A DNA stretch of 64,000 nucleotides, from assembly GCF_047948215.1 (NCBI RefSeq), contig NC_134455.1:298629647-298693646 (forward strand). Direction: 5' to 3'. Source of the stretch: Lycorma delicatula. Lineage: Eukaryota > Arthropoda > Insecta > Hemiptera > Fulgoridae. Of the stretch, positions 33,406-47,490 are shown piece by piece (the stretch's first letter is position 1; the number at the start of each line of letters is the position of its first letter). The translations under genes and the position numbers were made by a program. The notes under the pieces are model-generated. The model did not search any database. It was not told the origin of the DNA and was given only the letters and a program-made list of their open reading frames with translations.

Positions 33406-36400
33406 AAAGGTAGCAATACAAAATAAGCCTTACGTAAAATTCAAAAGAACTCGCTGCAGAATTTAAGCTCAGGTATAATACATCACAGTAGTAAAAAAGT
33501 TGACAACACAGTTGTAATACTCTCCTGGCATTGGTTATTTATTCTTACTTCGTAAAAAAATAATGATACATTAAAAACGTTGCCTAAAAGTTAAAAATAT
33601 AAAAAAAGAGTCATAAAAAATTTTTTAAATCTATATTTTAAATTTTGATCAGCTTCTCCACCCCCAATTTTGCACACAAAATATTTTTCTTTTAGATCAC
33701 CTGTATTACTACTATGGCTAGGAAAACAAAAATAATATTAATTTAAAAAATATGCAATAAAAAGATAGTTTTTTGGTTTTCGAGAAGGGGGAATTTTTAC
33801 GCAAAGTTTCTTTAAAAATAACAAACATGCACGTAATAAGTTTCAAATAAAGAGAGCTTATGTTTGAAAAGTTTAAAAAAAATTTATCCTAAAATCTTAT
33901 CTACCCCACCCGCTGAAGATCTGACCCAAATTTTTTTTCAACAAATGGTCCCATACACACGAGTCTCCGTGCCGAATTTTATCAAAATCTATTCATAAAA
34001 AGTTACTAAGCTTCAAACGCGCTCATATATGCACATACGTATGTGCGAAATTATCACCACATTTTTGTTTTTTAAAGGTTTGAAAATTTTAGGATTTTAA
34101 AATTTTTTAGGATTTTTAAAATGAAAAAAATTCATACCCCATTTTTTGACTTATTTCCATATTTCCTTTTTGTAACTACGTTATAGAGCTATGATGCCAG
34201 GAAAGTAGAAATACGTAAGTAGAGTAAAAATACATATGTAAGTAAGTCAAAAGTACCTCAACCATTTTACTAAATTTGAAGCTGCTTTGGATAGAAAAAA
34301 ATACAACTTTAAAAGCTGTTCTAGAAAATTCAAGAGATAGAATTTCTAGAATATATGTTTATCCCGTTTTGAGAAAGCGGATAAGATATAACTCAAACTT
34401 ATAGTTGAAAAACCCATCATATGGTACCCTTTTAAAGCTCAATCAAGGGGAGAAAAATCGGGTCAAAGAATACCTTTCCACGTCACAGTAAAAAAAAAAA
34501 AAATAGTTGTAGGGAAGACAAATTTCATATTTTCTCGATTTTACAAAGAACTCAAAATTTAATTGATTATTTATTTAGTAGTATAATGGAAGTTTTAACT
34601 TTGTTTTCAATTTATTTTTTTCAAAATTGAGGAGAAAGTTAATTGAAAGGCTAGGTTTTGCCATTACAGCTTAAAAAGGCTTTTTCAATTCCTATTATTT
34701 CAAATCCAACGAGAAGATAAAAGCATCTTTTTGTTTAATCGGCTTTAAACTTAGAAATAAAAAAAAAAATTTTTTTTTGAACGAGAAAAATTATTAGATT
34801 AATAAAATTTTTCAGGTTTGTTTGCACTATTAAATTTTTTCTTTTAATAAAAAACTTATTTCGACTTTCGTTAAATTTTTTTAATTTAAAATTAATTAAA
34901 CGGACAAAAGAAATTTATTTTTTATTGCTAAACTCCAGTTAATTGAATTAAAGTGTGCTTTAAACCCATCAATGTTTCTAAATTAAGAATTGAGTAGAAT
35001 TGAGAATTGAGTAGTATTAATTATACTAAGACGATAACTAGTTCTATAATTAATCAAGCGGCTTTAGAAATATTTGAAGATTAGAAGAGAGAGTGAGAGA
35101 GAGAGAGAGAGAGTGACAGAGAGAGAGAGTGAGAGAGAGAGAGTGAGAGAGAGTTTTGAAATATCTTCTTCCATCAATTTTTGTTGGGATATTTCAAAAA
35201 GTTTTCATAGCACAATTTTTTTCGACTTTTAAAACGAGATGACAGAAGTTGTTCAAAAGGTTTGGGTTGCATCCTTCATCCCTACCTATAAAAGTTGTAC
35301 AATTTCACGGATGTAAACCAGTTAATACGTAAATTCCCCTGATCATTTCAACTCTACATGTGAAAAAAATTAAAAATTTTAAAGTCGTTGCATGAATCAT
35401 TCGAAAAATTTATTATCCTCCAGATAATAAAAAATCACCTGAAGGTTACTTGATGCGTAATTTTCAGGCATATAAGTATTCCACGTAGGTATATAAACTT
35501 TTAGCAGCTCCCTTAAAACCTTTATGCGAAAGGACTGAATGGATTTTGTGAAACTTTGAGTGTAAGAAAATTATTTACTCTATTGAAATATTTTAACTTT
35601 ACAAAATATAATTTGTATTGTAAAATAATCGTTCAACTTACATGAAACATACTTTCTTCAGTGTTATAGAATATAAATAGCTATATTTTCAATACCTGGC
35701 CTGTCTTTGGTGGGATATCAATTTCAAAAAATTATTTTCTTGATATTCCCTCAAATTTTGTTCAAAATATAATCAAACAAGAATTTCGTAGTAGTTAAAA
35801 CACTGAAATGCTTGTTTAACTTGCGTATTTTGTTTTCGATACATTATGTCAAAGTGCAAAGAAAACTTTCACAAAAATTGATTGTTTTTTTACGAGAAGT
35901 CAATAGAGTTTTACATAAATATTTGAATAAATAACTATTCACTAAAATTAATTTATAAAGCAAATATACCTGTACGAGATCGTTATTAAAATTGGTGAAT
36001 TCAATAAGTGTGATTGAACAAATTACAAAAATATGTAAATTGGAAAAAAATATTTTCAAAAAAAGAATTTACTTAGAATACAAAACTAAATTGGCAGTCA
36101 TCATCAGTAGCTACATAAGAAATAAAACATGTAATGTAAAAATAAAGTATCAAAATTATAAAAATTTCATTCTGAAAAAAGAAAAAAAATCATATTGCCT
36201 TCTATAGCAACAAAATATACATATAAAGCTTAATCAGTATAATTTAATGAATCATAACTCAATGTCAGAGCAGAGTAACAGATAGAGGTTTTTAATGGTA
36301 AATGACGAAGCACTATACGCGAATATATTTTATGTGTAATTTAAAATTCACTGCTGACGATAAAGTATTGATTTCAAAGACACTATATTTGGTGTCTCTT

Positions 36401-36558
36401 ACGTTTTATTGTTTTTTAATGTACTGTATTTGATTTTAAAATTTTATTATCGATTAAATTAAAATCCAATACAGTGAAAAAATGTTTTGATAATACATAT
36501 ATATTATATGTAATGTACAATTATATATATATATGTATATACAATGATAATTAAATCT
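33406..36558. other. Intronic stretch with a GA microsatellite
   Basis: A (GA)n tract with scattered T and C lies at 35085-35153. The patch 33900-34060 (ACCCCACCCGC ... TGCCGAATTTTATCAAAATC ... ATATATGCACATACGTATGT) has the look of a dispersed element, but it has no partner copy here. Small open frames near 35844-36207 lie on both strands and show no motif. Confidence 0.5.
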
Positions 36559-36571
36559 GAACTACCGATGA

Positions 36572-36756
36572 TAATCTAGATCGTGGATACCGGTGTTCTT
36601 TGGTGGTTGGGTTTCAATTAACCACACATCTCAGGAATGGTCGAACTGAGAATGTACAAGACTAAGACTTCATTTACACTCATACATATCATCCTCATTC
36701 ATCCTCTGAAGAATTATCTAAACGGTAGTTACCGGAGGCTAAACAGGAAAAAGAAA
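36572..36756 (+). mobile_element. 5'-truncated SINE copy G
   Basis: Starts at TAATCTAGATCGTGGATACC and ends in GGAGGCTAAACAGGAAAAAG. A 13-bp duplication, GAACTACCGATGA, lies at 36559-36571 and 36757-36769. It is close to the family consensus, so probably one of the younger copies. Confidence 0.92.
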
Positions 36757-37782
36757 GAACTACCGATGAGGGACAATTATTATGTAAGCTTTTTTTCTAG
36801 CATTATTTTAACACCTTCAGTCTAAAGAGGTAAATCGCCTTGCCAGAAAAAAACATCTGATTGAAATAAATAAATTCAATGACAAAAGAAATTCAATCGT
36901 CTTTTTAATGTAATAATACATAAATAATATAATGATTTTTTTAATGTCATAACGATTTGCATATTATATAATATGAGAAGTAACACAACATGTTTTATAA
37001 ATTAGGATACGTAACATGTAAAATAAGAGTGCATTAACTAAGTCGTAAAGTTTTCATAAGATATAGTTTCCGTAGATAGAGATAGCTTATCAATCGTTTA
37101 ATAAAAGTAGTTTCGTATATGAGAAACTTATTTAAGTTTTCCTAACTACTTAAAATTATGCCAAGTTGTTACATTAAACTAAACCTAACGATAATGTATT
37201 GCAACTACTCTTAATAGAACTAAGTTTATGTCTTTGGAGATTACTAAAATCTGTATCTGGATGAGTAAGTTTTGGTACTCTTGTATTATTATTGTCAGAG
37301 CAGACATATCTTAAACCTAAGTAGTAATTTTAATTGATCTTAAAACATAATTAAATTTTAATACATGCAGTAAGTATCGTTTATACTGACATTGGTTGTA
37401 ATGACATATCGGATGTAGTGACCAAAAACTTGACTCTTGGTTAGTTTGGTATGCTGTTAATACATAAATACATTATTGTTTATAATTACATCGGTTATAA
37501 TTGACATATCGGTTATTGTGACTTATTTCTTCTACTGCAATGCAACATTTTATTATGACGGAAAGAAGTGACTCGACAGTAACGTGGTATATCTACATTG
37601 AAGCTACAGAAATATTTTGACGGTGAAAATGAATCACCTTTTCCTTTTTACCTGCATAAACTGGCACTATTTTTCTTGTTTTTTTCTTTTCTGCCTCTAC
37701 CAGAATATTGTAAACTGACGCAGCCATTAGTTGTTGTTATTAAACTTTTGCTGTGAGCGTATCATATCGTGCAGGTACAGTA

Positions 37783-39066
37783 GGTCGTTTCATAATGTTC
37801 TCAGGAGTTACAAAAATTCAGTACAAAAGCGTATTTCACTTACTTAAATAAAAGTTGTATAAGGTGATGCAGGGACTAAAACAGTTTTTGTTAAAATCGT
37901 TTAATGTTCAATATGTGCTCCTCTGGTGACACGGTACACATCAACACGAAAGTCTAGCTCTTGCCAAACTCGTTCTAACATGTCATTTTCGATAGAGTTG
38001 ATTGCATTGATTATGCGATCATTTAGCTCGGCGATATCGTGCGGCATTGGTGGGATAAACACCTTATCTTTCACGTATCCCCAGAGAAAGAAATCACATG
38101 GCGTGAGGTCTGGTGATCTTGGTGGCCACAGCATAATGTGTTGGTCTTCTTTTGACGCACGTCCTATCCAGCGCCGAGGTAATGTTGTGTTAAGGTACTG
38201 TCGAATGTATTTATGAAAATGGGCAGGACAACCGTCTTGCTGGAAAATGAAATCGTTGAGTAGTTGAGGCATAAGCCATAATTGTAACATATTCAGGTAT
38301 ATCATGTCGGTTACTGGTGTTTCCATAAAAAGAACGGCCTCACAAGAGATCGCACAAAAAACGTTTACTTTCTGAGAATCCCGAATGTGTTCCACATAAG
38401 CGTTTGGGTTTTCAGTTCCCCAAACTCGCACGTTATGACGGTTTACTTTGCCGCTAATATGGAAAGTAGCTTCATCGCTGAAAATTATCTTGTTTAGAAA
38501 ACCTTCATCTAACAACATCTTTTCCTGTGACTACAAACAAAAATCGAGCCTACGTGTTTTATCTCCATCAGAAAGACGCTGGAATAATTGAAGATGGTAC
38601 GGTTTGCATAATAAACGTTTACGGAGAACTCTCCACACTGTTGTTTTCAGAATTCTTAATTCTTTGCCTGCAGCCGCAGTCGATTTTGACGGGCTGCGAA
38701 TGAAACTTGCACGCACATGTTCGACATTACTTCTGAGGTTGATGGACGACCAGTTGATTTTCGCTTGCACAAGCAAACAGTTTCACTGAATTGTTTGTAC
38801 CATACACGAATTGAATTGTCACTTAGTGGCTCCTTATGAAATTTCAATCGAAACGCACGTTGCACCGAAATTACTGACTTTGACAAGTGAAATTCTAACA
38901 CACAAAACGACTTCTCGCTTCCCGTGGCAGCCATTTTCTCTACTGTCGACGCCTAGCAAGCAAATGGTTTACTAACTGCCTAGTATATGTGAAAAAAAAA
39001 CTATTTGAAGTACTCTTTCCTACAGTAATTGTATTATTCTTATGAGTGAACATTATTAAACGCCCT
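37783..39066 (-). mobile_element. DD41D mariner (rosa-like) element, about 1.28 kb
   Basis: Inverted ends GGTCGTTTCATAATGTTC (left) and AGGGCGTTTAATAATGTTC (right, other strand), each next to TA. Length and a single transposase on the - strand fit the mariner group. It sits inside the pogo-like element 37368-39585, so it inserted later. Confidence 0.82.
37901..38934 (-). pseudogene. Mariner-type transposase, DD41D, one frameshift and one stop
   Basis: Starts at ATG 38934 (MAATGSEKSFCVLEF) with the N-terminal helix-turn-helix region seen in many insect mariner genes (RVWYKQFSET, STGRPSTSE). It shifts frame between about 38700 and 38760 and goes on with SPSKSTAAAGKELRILKTTV and a stop at 38528-38530 (TAG). 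The rest, 205 codons to 37901, is open. Catalytic acids are in IIFSDEATF, FQQDGCPAHF and WPPRSPDLTPCDFFLW; 41 residues separate the second and third, so the triad is DD41D, the spacing of the rosa-like mariner lineage. All three acids remain. Full length would be about 345 residues, a normal size. It is inactive only through the shift and the stop. Confidence 0.93.
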
Positions 39067-39585
39067 TATTTTATTTTACGTATCATTTATAATTCATTTA
39101 ATGGTGATTTAATTATGAGTTTGCAAAAAAACATTCACGATAGAAGAATATGTGCACATTTCCCAAGAATTAGGAGTAGGTCATTCGACAATATCGGTGA
39201 TACGGAAGAACCGTGAAAAAATTAAGAAAAATCTAAAACAAATTCTATGAAATCAAAAAATTAGTCATTAGACTATAAAATAGTCTGCAATACCAATCGT
39301 TGTCAAATGCATTGTTTGAATATTATCAAGAGGTTGACAAAGATTTAGAAAAGCATAAAACTGTAACAGATGATGGTGAAGTGGCTTCAGTACTAGCACT
39401 ATTTCTATTGCAGAAATAAATAAATATTATTTTTAATGATTTTTATTATTACTGTATTACAACACCGTTTAGATGGCGTATTAAAGTAGTACCTCTAAGC
39501 TATCTAAACATCGGTTATTGTGACTATCGGTTATAATGACCTATAATCGTGATTCCTTGAACGTCACTATAAACGATATTTACTG

Positions 39586-42100
39586 TAAATATACGAAAGG
39601 ATGTAAACAAACTAATTCGATCAGATGTTCTATTTTTTTTTTGTATTTTACTTTTATTTGTATGATTATTGTTTTATTTTATTAGTTGAACAATAAGTAG
39701 AAATAGAAATACTGAAAAATTAATTTTAGGCAACATGAATCTGTTTGTATATATGAAGATAGTCAATATATTATAAGTTGGCTCCAGATGATGAGATGAA
39801 GTTAGAACGATGATGTAAAAGAAACTATCTGAACAATCATTGCCTGCGACACGTCTCTAGTCTGAATCAAGTCATTTTACGATCGTTGTAAAAATTTAAT
39901 GTAGAAATAAAATGTCGTGTAATGTTACATTATTATGTTTTATTTATTGATAGTAACGTTAACATGTTTCTACTCTAACCTTAAAAACACACTAACGTTT
40001 TGTAAAAAAACGTGCTTCCATGGAAATTTAGTTAACTGAAGTAAATTCCCTAAAATACCCTCTTAAAAATTCATTAAAATGTTGTAGACACAGAATAGTT
40101 AATTAAACTCTAATTGCTGTACGGTAGACTTAAAATAATTATTTACAGTATAAGAGACTTATACTTGAGCGCTCGATATGTTTGTCGACTACTTCAAAGC
40201 TAAATAACTCCCTTTATAATAATCAAATTATTTGCAGGTGATCTTATCCTCAACAATTTTTCTGTTAACTTTGTAACATCATTTAATTTTAAAGACTACC
40301 TTTAAAATACTCAAGAAACACTAAAGAAAATTACCCTCTCTTTACTAATTTTTAACATAATTTTTCTTTACATCTCAAACTTGTAATAATTTCTAAAATT
40401 TCATTTATTCGCTCCACATTTTAAAAACTCATTGTTTCTTAATTGTCGTCATCAAATTTGGATTCATCAAACAATAATTTTTCAGCTATCAGCCATTTTT
40501 AAAGTATCATTTACTTCATTCAGGAATCTTTTATTTTTAATAACAATAATAATAATGACCTGAACGTTCGTTCTAATAATTTAAGAAAATAAGTACAGCA
40601 GTTAAAAGCACAGCATTATGAAAACAGTGATATTCAAACAAAAACATTATTTTAAAATATTTTTTACAATTATTAAGTAGATATGAAAAAGTGAACTATG
40701 CAAAATAGTCTTGCCAAAAAAAAGTTATTTATAATTTATGTTAAACTAAACAAGTAGTAAATATAATTGTATGATATTAAATTAAATTCATAATCTTAAA
40801 TCAAGAGCTTTAGTTACTATACAGAGAATTTTTATTAATTTTTTTATCACGTTTGCATGAATCTATTCAAAAATCAAAGAAAATATTTTCAAGAAGTAAA
40901 TAATTAGTTAATGAAGTTCAACCACTGGTGTTATCTCTCTTAAGTGACAACTTACTTTCACTTAAAAGTTTCAGTCTTTAAATAAAATAACAAACCCTGA
41001 CTTAGACTAAACAAAGAAGGAAAACGATAGAAAAGGAAGAAGAAAAAAATTATGGAAATTGTCCCACCAGGTTCAAAATGGTAATATGTCTTAGCCTGTG
41101 ATCCAGCATCCTGCTATGATCAGTAATCACGGTAATGAGATATATCAACCAGTTTGGATGCTATAGATCTTTGGATTGCTATAGATGCTTTGGAGAGGTC
41201 TAGATTTTCAAGTATTACTTTATAAAATAAATTAAGTTATATATAACTTAACCCAAACATGGGCTAAGTCTTAATAAGCTTCAAACAGATTGACAATGAA
41301 TTAGTGCATGCGACATTAAGTTATTTTCATTACTGCCCAAGTAACAGTATTATCTTGAACTGTTAAGTTTGATATCAAATTTGTACTTGATATTCATATT
41401 TGTATCCTCTCTGGGAAATATGATTTCACCATGTCAGCCGACGATTGAAATGAATTTTTAAATACAATCATCTTTTGATATTAAGATGTGAAATAAGAAA
41501 ACAGCATTGTGCATTACTCACATGTCTAATCATTGTTAAGATTTCTTGCGCTGTCGTAGTTTCATTTAATTTTATCCTTTAAATGAGTTCGCCAACGTTT
41601 CAATGAATTCAAACATTTTTACAAGCATTGCGAACCAATGCTGGATCATTATCAACTCCTACTATTACAGTATCATCTCCAAAAATAGCGTTCATTTCTC
41701 GGGGAGACAGAAGTAAATTGGAGGTAAAGAAATGGTTTCAATTTCGCTGAGCACCCCAGAATTGATTTTAAAAAGATTATTTAGTAAATAGTTGTATTTA
41801 ACTTGAAATAAATAACATTAAAAATATGATTTTAAGACTGCATACAAAAAAAATTTGAAGTAGCATTCGTTTGAGTCATAATTGAGAACAATGTTCCAGA
41901 CTTTTGATATAGGTAAAAGAATTCTGTACAGCAGTATTTTTTCTTTCAAATTCATTGCCGATTATTTATAAGAGTCTACGGGTTTGTTTGGCACCATGCT
42001 ACTCTCCTAAACCAAATCGGTGATTTTTTATAACTATCTTTTAGAACAATTTTCAACTGTTACAGCAACAATTTCTCAAAAACTCGGGAGAGTAATGAAG
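39586..42100. other. Intronic stretch without recognised feature
   Basis: AT-rich with stops in all frames. No splice-bounded open frame, terminal repeats or known motif seen. Confidence 0.5.
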
Positions 42101-42114
42101 TAAAACAATGCAAT

Positions 42115-42415
42115 CCACCGTGTTGGTCTAGTGGTGAACGCGTCTTCTCAAATCACCTGATTTGTAAGTCAAGAGTTCCAGCGTTCAAGCCCCAGTAAAG
42201 TTAATTATTTTTATACGAATGTTAATAAGAGATCGTGGATACCGGTGTTCGTTGGTGGTTGGGTTTCAATTAACTATACATCTCAGGAATGGTCGAACTG
42301 AGACTTTACAAGAATACACTTTATTTACACTCATACATATCATCCTCATTCATCCCCTGAAGTATTATTTGAACGATAATTACCGGAGGTTAAACAGGAA
42401 AAAGAAAGAAAAAAG
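42115..42415 (+). mobile_element. Full-length SINE copy H
   Basis: Starts with the tRNA-like head (GTTGGTCTAGTGGTGAACGC for the A box, GCGTTCAAGCCCC for the B box), continues with GTGGATACCGGTGTTCGTTG and ends at GGAGGTTAAACAGGAAAAAG. A short imperfect duplication, ACAATG(C/T)AAT, lies at 42105-42114 and 42422-42431. The open frame at 42219-42503 is SINE read-through. Confidence 0.9.
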
Positions 42416-42431
42416 ATTTTCACAATGTAAT

Positions 42432-45235
42432 ATCAGATGGATAATTTATCGGTTTCATCATCAAAATTATCTGGACTATATTTTTCAAGGACTAATACTT
42501 TGATCGATTGAACGAACGTCATTCAGAATTTATGTAATAATAATTGCTAACATCCTTAATAAGGAATGAAATCCTTCCTTCTTAACAGGACTCACAGAAG
42601 AGTTTTTTGGTTAGATGGTTTATTAATTATAATCATAACATTTTATTGATATATTTCTTTATTTTGAGGGTCATCTGAAAAGATACATCACGAATATCTG
42701 TTATAGTATAATCTTTATCAGTAATTAAAGATGAAGGAATTGGCTCAACGGTTAAAGATAAATGATCGCGAGTCATGTACACATTAAATTCACTGATTCT
42801 TGTCAACGTCCTACTATTCTTACGAATATGAGAAATATTGACTTGTGGTCAGATATACTTCCTTATCACATAAAGAGCTGTCATTCTCCACAGCCTACTG
42901 CCTTCTTCAATGCTGTTTCTAATAGACAATGGACAGTTGTTGTGAGATTGAGAGGATGATAGATGAGAAGATGAGTAGGCACCGATGTCCAAATTCTGGT
43001 TGTGTTAATTTGATGGGTTTATAACTGAACTATTCTCATACTGACAGTTGTAATTGGATATTAAGTCTTTTTCCCTCATTGAGTTGGTCTTGAAGAAGTT
43101 CATATTAATGCTCAGTACTGGACAGGTTTCTTTTCAGATACACAATATAACAAATACAAAGTACAATTTGTATATGAACCGAAGATAGCTCATAATAATT
43201 ATTGATGTCAAAATATTCCGTTATAAACGTAAAAATTAAAATTCTCAGGTTTTAAATGAGGTTTGGAGGCCAATAAGAAAGATAGGAAGAAAAATAGTTT
43301 TAAATCATTGATATTTTAATATTAAATCAAGATCCCGCTGCTCATGCTTGGCGTTCCTACCTCCACCAATCCTAAAGCATGGTCCCAACAGATTTCATAA
43401 CGTCATTAATTTTTTTCTGAAACAGTATGTCCTGGTAGACAATAACGTCAATCTATCTGCACCGGAGGAGACATAATTTCAAACAATGTACATTTAACGT
43501 TACGACCTTAAAAGGAAGAAGAAAGAAACGGTTTCACTCTTCACTTTTTTCGAAAAGGATGGTATTATTTTTAACAATGGTTAGGAAATTTCTGGGAGTG
43601 ACTGTGATTAATTTTAGGTCGTCCTTAAACGTTATGTATATGCCACATAATATAAAATGAACGAAAAAAAAGAAATCTTCGATTCTCCGAAAACTCTACA
43701 TGTCATCATCTATATGACATTCAACTGATAAATAAATCTATTTTATTTACACCTAATCAAGTAATGATATAACTTATCAAATATAAATTTATGAATATAA
43801 TGATTATAAAATATTTCTTTCGACAATTACTTCATCTTGTTGAGCTAGTTTAGCTTAACAATAGGCTAGTTTATAGAAAATTCTTTTTTGAGCTCATTGA
43901 CCACGCTAGACAAAATTTAAAAAAAAATATGACTCTACTAGCCTCTGACTTGAGATATAGATCCGTATCCTAATACAAGGTGCATCATGCTCCTTCTCAA
44001 GAAGCATAAATGGGTTCTGTAATGAAAAAAAATTAACAAAGACATTTCGTTTATTTATCAAATTATTTTATTGAGAATATACCTCATCAGAAAACGAAAC
44101 AATGTTCATCTTAATATCCTTTTACTAGACCGAATGCCATTCTTTTCAGTTTAATTAAACTAAAAATTTAGGAAACACTTTTTTGGGGTAAAAATTTGCA
44201 TCACCTTTCAAAATGTATGAGGTAGATCGTTTATATATTCTTATTTTGTTGTAGATTCTCTTGTTGACTGCCAGGATTTCTTTACAGCCCGCTCCGACAA
44301 CGTTGATAATCTCTGGATACAAAAATATGCAGACCCGTTATTTTTTCTTTTCATTATTGAATCACCCTTGTACAAAGCTTAGTTCCGTTTAGATATTACT
44401 TTAAATCATGTCGTTCAAATATCACACCAACTGCTTTTGATGCAGAGTTTTATTGTCATTTAACTTGGGTAAACTGAGGTATGCACAAAAATAGCGTAAT
44501 ATTAAGATAAGAAACAAAATTTTACCATTCAGTAGAATTTTATCATCCTATAAAAGTTTGCTAATTATGTGATAACAAAACGGATACTGAATCATATTAT
44601 GTTTCCTTCAGAAAATCATTTCTACTTTAATTCTTATTAATATTTCTTCTCCGACACTTCTTTTTTATCCATTTAGTAATATTTATTATCCATATGGATA
44701 TCGGTTAAAATGAAAACTTTTGTTGAGTTTCATATCCGTCATTATATCACATACAAGACAATTTATTCAAGATGCCTACCAAGGTAAGATTGTCTGTCAA
44801 TAGAACAATGCAAAACATCAGTGTTTTTTTTTTCAAAAACTAAAAAGTGATATGATCATACAATGACAGTTTTACGCTAATTTTCAAATGTGATAGGGAA
44901 TGAATTTTATTGCTGTTGAAAAATGTCCTTTTCTTATATTTTAGTAAATTCTTTTTTTAAGATGCAATCTCAGAGTGCTAATATTACATAATATTAAATG
45001 CTAATAATACATTTATTAGTTTCGTGGGGAATATTCTGCGTTTGAATACTGTTTAGGAATAATACTTTTCATAGGTTAAAATTTTAATGTTGATTCATGA
45101 AGATAATTGTCCGGAGGGGTTTTGCTCAAATTTGTCACCAAATTTCCACTAATTTCAGAAAAAGCAGGGAAAACATGGTTAGATCCAAAAAACAGAAATT
45201 TTCGTTAAACCAATATTACATATAAGAATTATTGT
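42432..45235. other. Intronic stretch without recognised feature
   Basis: A less AT-rich patch at 42750-42960 has a 65-residue open frame without motifs. Another at 43330-43510 is similar in base composition. Either might be an eroded transposon, but nothing identifies a family. Confidence 0.45.
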
Positions 45236-45236
45236 C

Positions 45237-45238
<2 letters not shown>

Positions 45239-45285
<47 letters not shown>
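45239..45285. repeat. (TA)23 microsatellite
   Basis: Uninterrupted TA dinucleotides, the longest such tract in the window, lying at the left edge of the 120-bp direct repeat. Confidence 0.97.
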
Positions 45286-45287
<2 letters not shown>

Positions 45288-45411
45288 TAATGAGAACAAT
45301 TTTAATAAATGATAATGGTTCATTTCATAATTACTTCTCAGTTACATCATTAAACATCAATTACCTTTAGCCAAATTTTGAGTACTTTTATAAGAAATAA
45401 ATTAAATACAA
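45288..45411 (+). repeat. 120-bp direct repeat, copy 1
   Basis: From TGAGAACAATTTTAATAAAT to GAAATAAATTAAATA, matching 46798-46920 at roughly nine positions in ten. The copies lie about 1.5 kb apart in direct orientation. Confidence 0.85.
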
Positions 45412-46797
45412 ATATACCTTTTTTCATAAGTGAAATAAATTCGGATTATTTTTGTTTTATTATTACTTTTTTGTATGTAATAATGTATATGTACACAGCC
45501 TTAACCTCAAAGATTTATAAAAACAGGGTAATTTAAAAAAAATAATATTTTTTTTATGGTTGAAATCGTAAGATAAATATATTCTATGATCTGATGAAAT
45601 TCGGGTGCATAAGATTTACGAGTATGACAATGACCACTGGACCTGCAACCTGAATCATACGTATCTGGAAATGAGATTGTTAAGACTTATGATCCTCTCA
45701 AATCCCGGCTGAATACTATACCGGATATATGAGTCGTATAAAACACAAGAGAATATCAAGTGATAGAAACTCAATGTAAACCCAGAGAAATCTTATTAAA
45801 TTGAAATTTCTCTGCTTCCAGTCCATATTTATGAACTTACACACTTGCTAGCACTTACACACAAACTATCTTTCTTCATATATAATTTATTCACTACTTC
45901 TATTGCTTTCTTTTCTATCTCTCTTTCTTACACTACCCCCTTCTGTAAATATACGTAGATGATATGAATTCCTCAACTTTCTGTATGATAGTATTATAAG
46001 ATTAATAACCTAATAAAAAAAATCATAAAAACATTCGGGAATGTTTGGAATTAGTATTTTATTTTTATACCATATCTAAATAATATGTACATAGATATTA
46101 TGCATTTAGGTAGAAAAATAAAAACAGATATAATTTTTTCGTTACGTTTCTTGTCAGATTAAAAACGTTAAGCTTATTATAAAGACGATTATTCTGACGT
46201 CGCACTAAGGGGAATTTAAGAATTTTTTTGTGTATAATATTGAAAAACTTTCGAATTTTAAACAGATTATCAGTGTCGGTATGATTTTATTTTTCAGAAG
46301 TCCACTAGTAACTTCATACCAAATATTCTTTACATGTGTAACTGTATTAACTGAAAAAGTGTTTTGAATGAGCGTGTTTTTCCCAGTAAATTCGTATTGC
46401 TTATTATCTGTATTTTTTATAATTAATACTTCTCTTAGTTTAATTTATCTACATATATTTTTTATCAAAAGATTATTAAATTCTTCGTTGTTATTTATTT
46501 TCTACCAGTAAATAAATATATATATTATGTAAATAACTTTTTTATTAAAAATAAATAGTTATATATTTGCAGTTTTTCTCAACAAAAAAAAAATAATAAA
46601 AAATATACAAACATTGTTAGGTATTAGAAAAAGTAATAATTATAACTAAATTTTTCATCTTGACAAACATAATAAATCAGTTTTTATAAATTAGTTTCAG
46701 GTTGTATGAAATGTAATTAGATAGATATGCACAGTAACTAAGGCATTCTAATTAAAATCATTTACAGTGTATTTTGGACTACACTAATAATACAACT

Positions 46798-46920
46798 AAT
46801 GAGAGACAATTTTAATAAATGATATTGGTTCATTTAATAATTACTTCTCATTTATATCATTAAACAACAATTACCTTTGGCCAAATTTTGAGTACTTTTA
46901 TAATAAATAAATTAAATAAT
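46798..46920 (+). repeat. 120-bp direct repeat, copy 2
   Basis: Partner of 45288-45411; shares CCAAATTTTGAGTACTTTTA exactly. Class unknown; the two copies might bracket a 1.5-kb unit. Confidence 0.85.
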
Positions 46921-47490
46921 ATTTAATTTAAATCTAAACGAATATTTTTATTAAAATTTTTATATGTAACCTTTAGAGGTAATTAAGATATAAGATTACT
47001 ATTCTTATATAATAATTAATCTATAATCTATAATCTTAATTCTTAAGATTTATTATTATATATTGAAAAATAGTATTAAAATATAAATATTTTCCATTAT
47101 CTATATTCTAACAGCACAATTTGAATTGACAATTGTTTGAATAAAAAAAGAAAATTTGCATTAACTCCCTAGTGGGGTGTATTTGGCAGATTTTTCAGCA
47201 GCCATATCAAAAACCGAAATGAATAAGTATGGAACAACAAAAAATATAAAGGAATTTTTGTAGTATAATTTGAGGTTCAATAGAAAAGATTTAAAAAAAG
47301 CCGGCAATGAATTGCATAACTATTGCAATTATTTTTTCAGTTCAATAATTTTAAGATCTATTTGTATCTCTACAATAAAATAATTCCTTTCTATTGAAAA
47401 ATATAATCAAAATTACGAAACTTTTTTTTTTACAATTTTATGATACATTGCTAAATTTATAACAACAAAGAGATCTGATTAATTTTATTC
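46921..47490. other. Intronic stretch without recognised feature
   Basis: Very AT-rich sequence leading to the acceptor of the proposed microexon. Confidence 0.5.

Larger units (their letters stand above)
37368..39585 (+). mobile_element. Second pogo-like element, mostly deleted, host of a mariner
   Basis: Inverted ends CAGTAAGTATCGTTTATACT at 37368 and, on the other strand from 39585, CAGTAAATATCGTTTATAGT. Both ends carry further copies of ATCGGTTAT(A/T)(A/G)TGAC. The right side is followed by TA; the left base pair is TG, probably mutated. Inside, near 39130-39240, one frame reads EEYVHISQELGVGHSTISVI and REKIKKNLKQ, the Psq-type helix-turn-helix of jerky/pogo transposases, and 39295-39416 gives a possible C-terminus ending FLLQK. 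The catalytic region is deleted. About 1.28 kb of the span is the mariner insertion. Confidence 0.8.
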
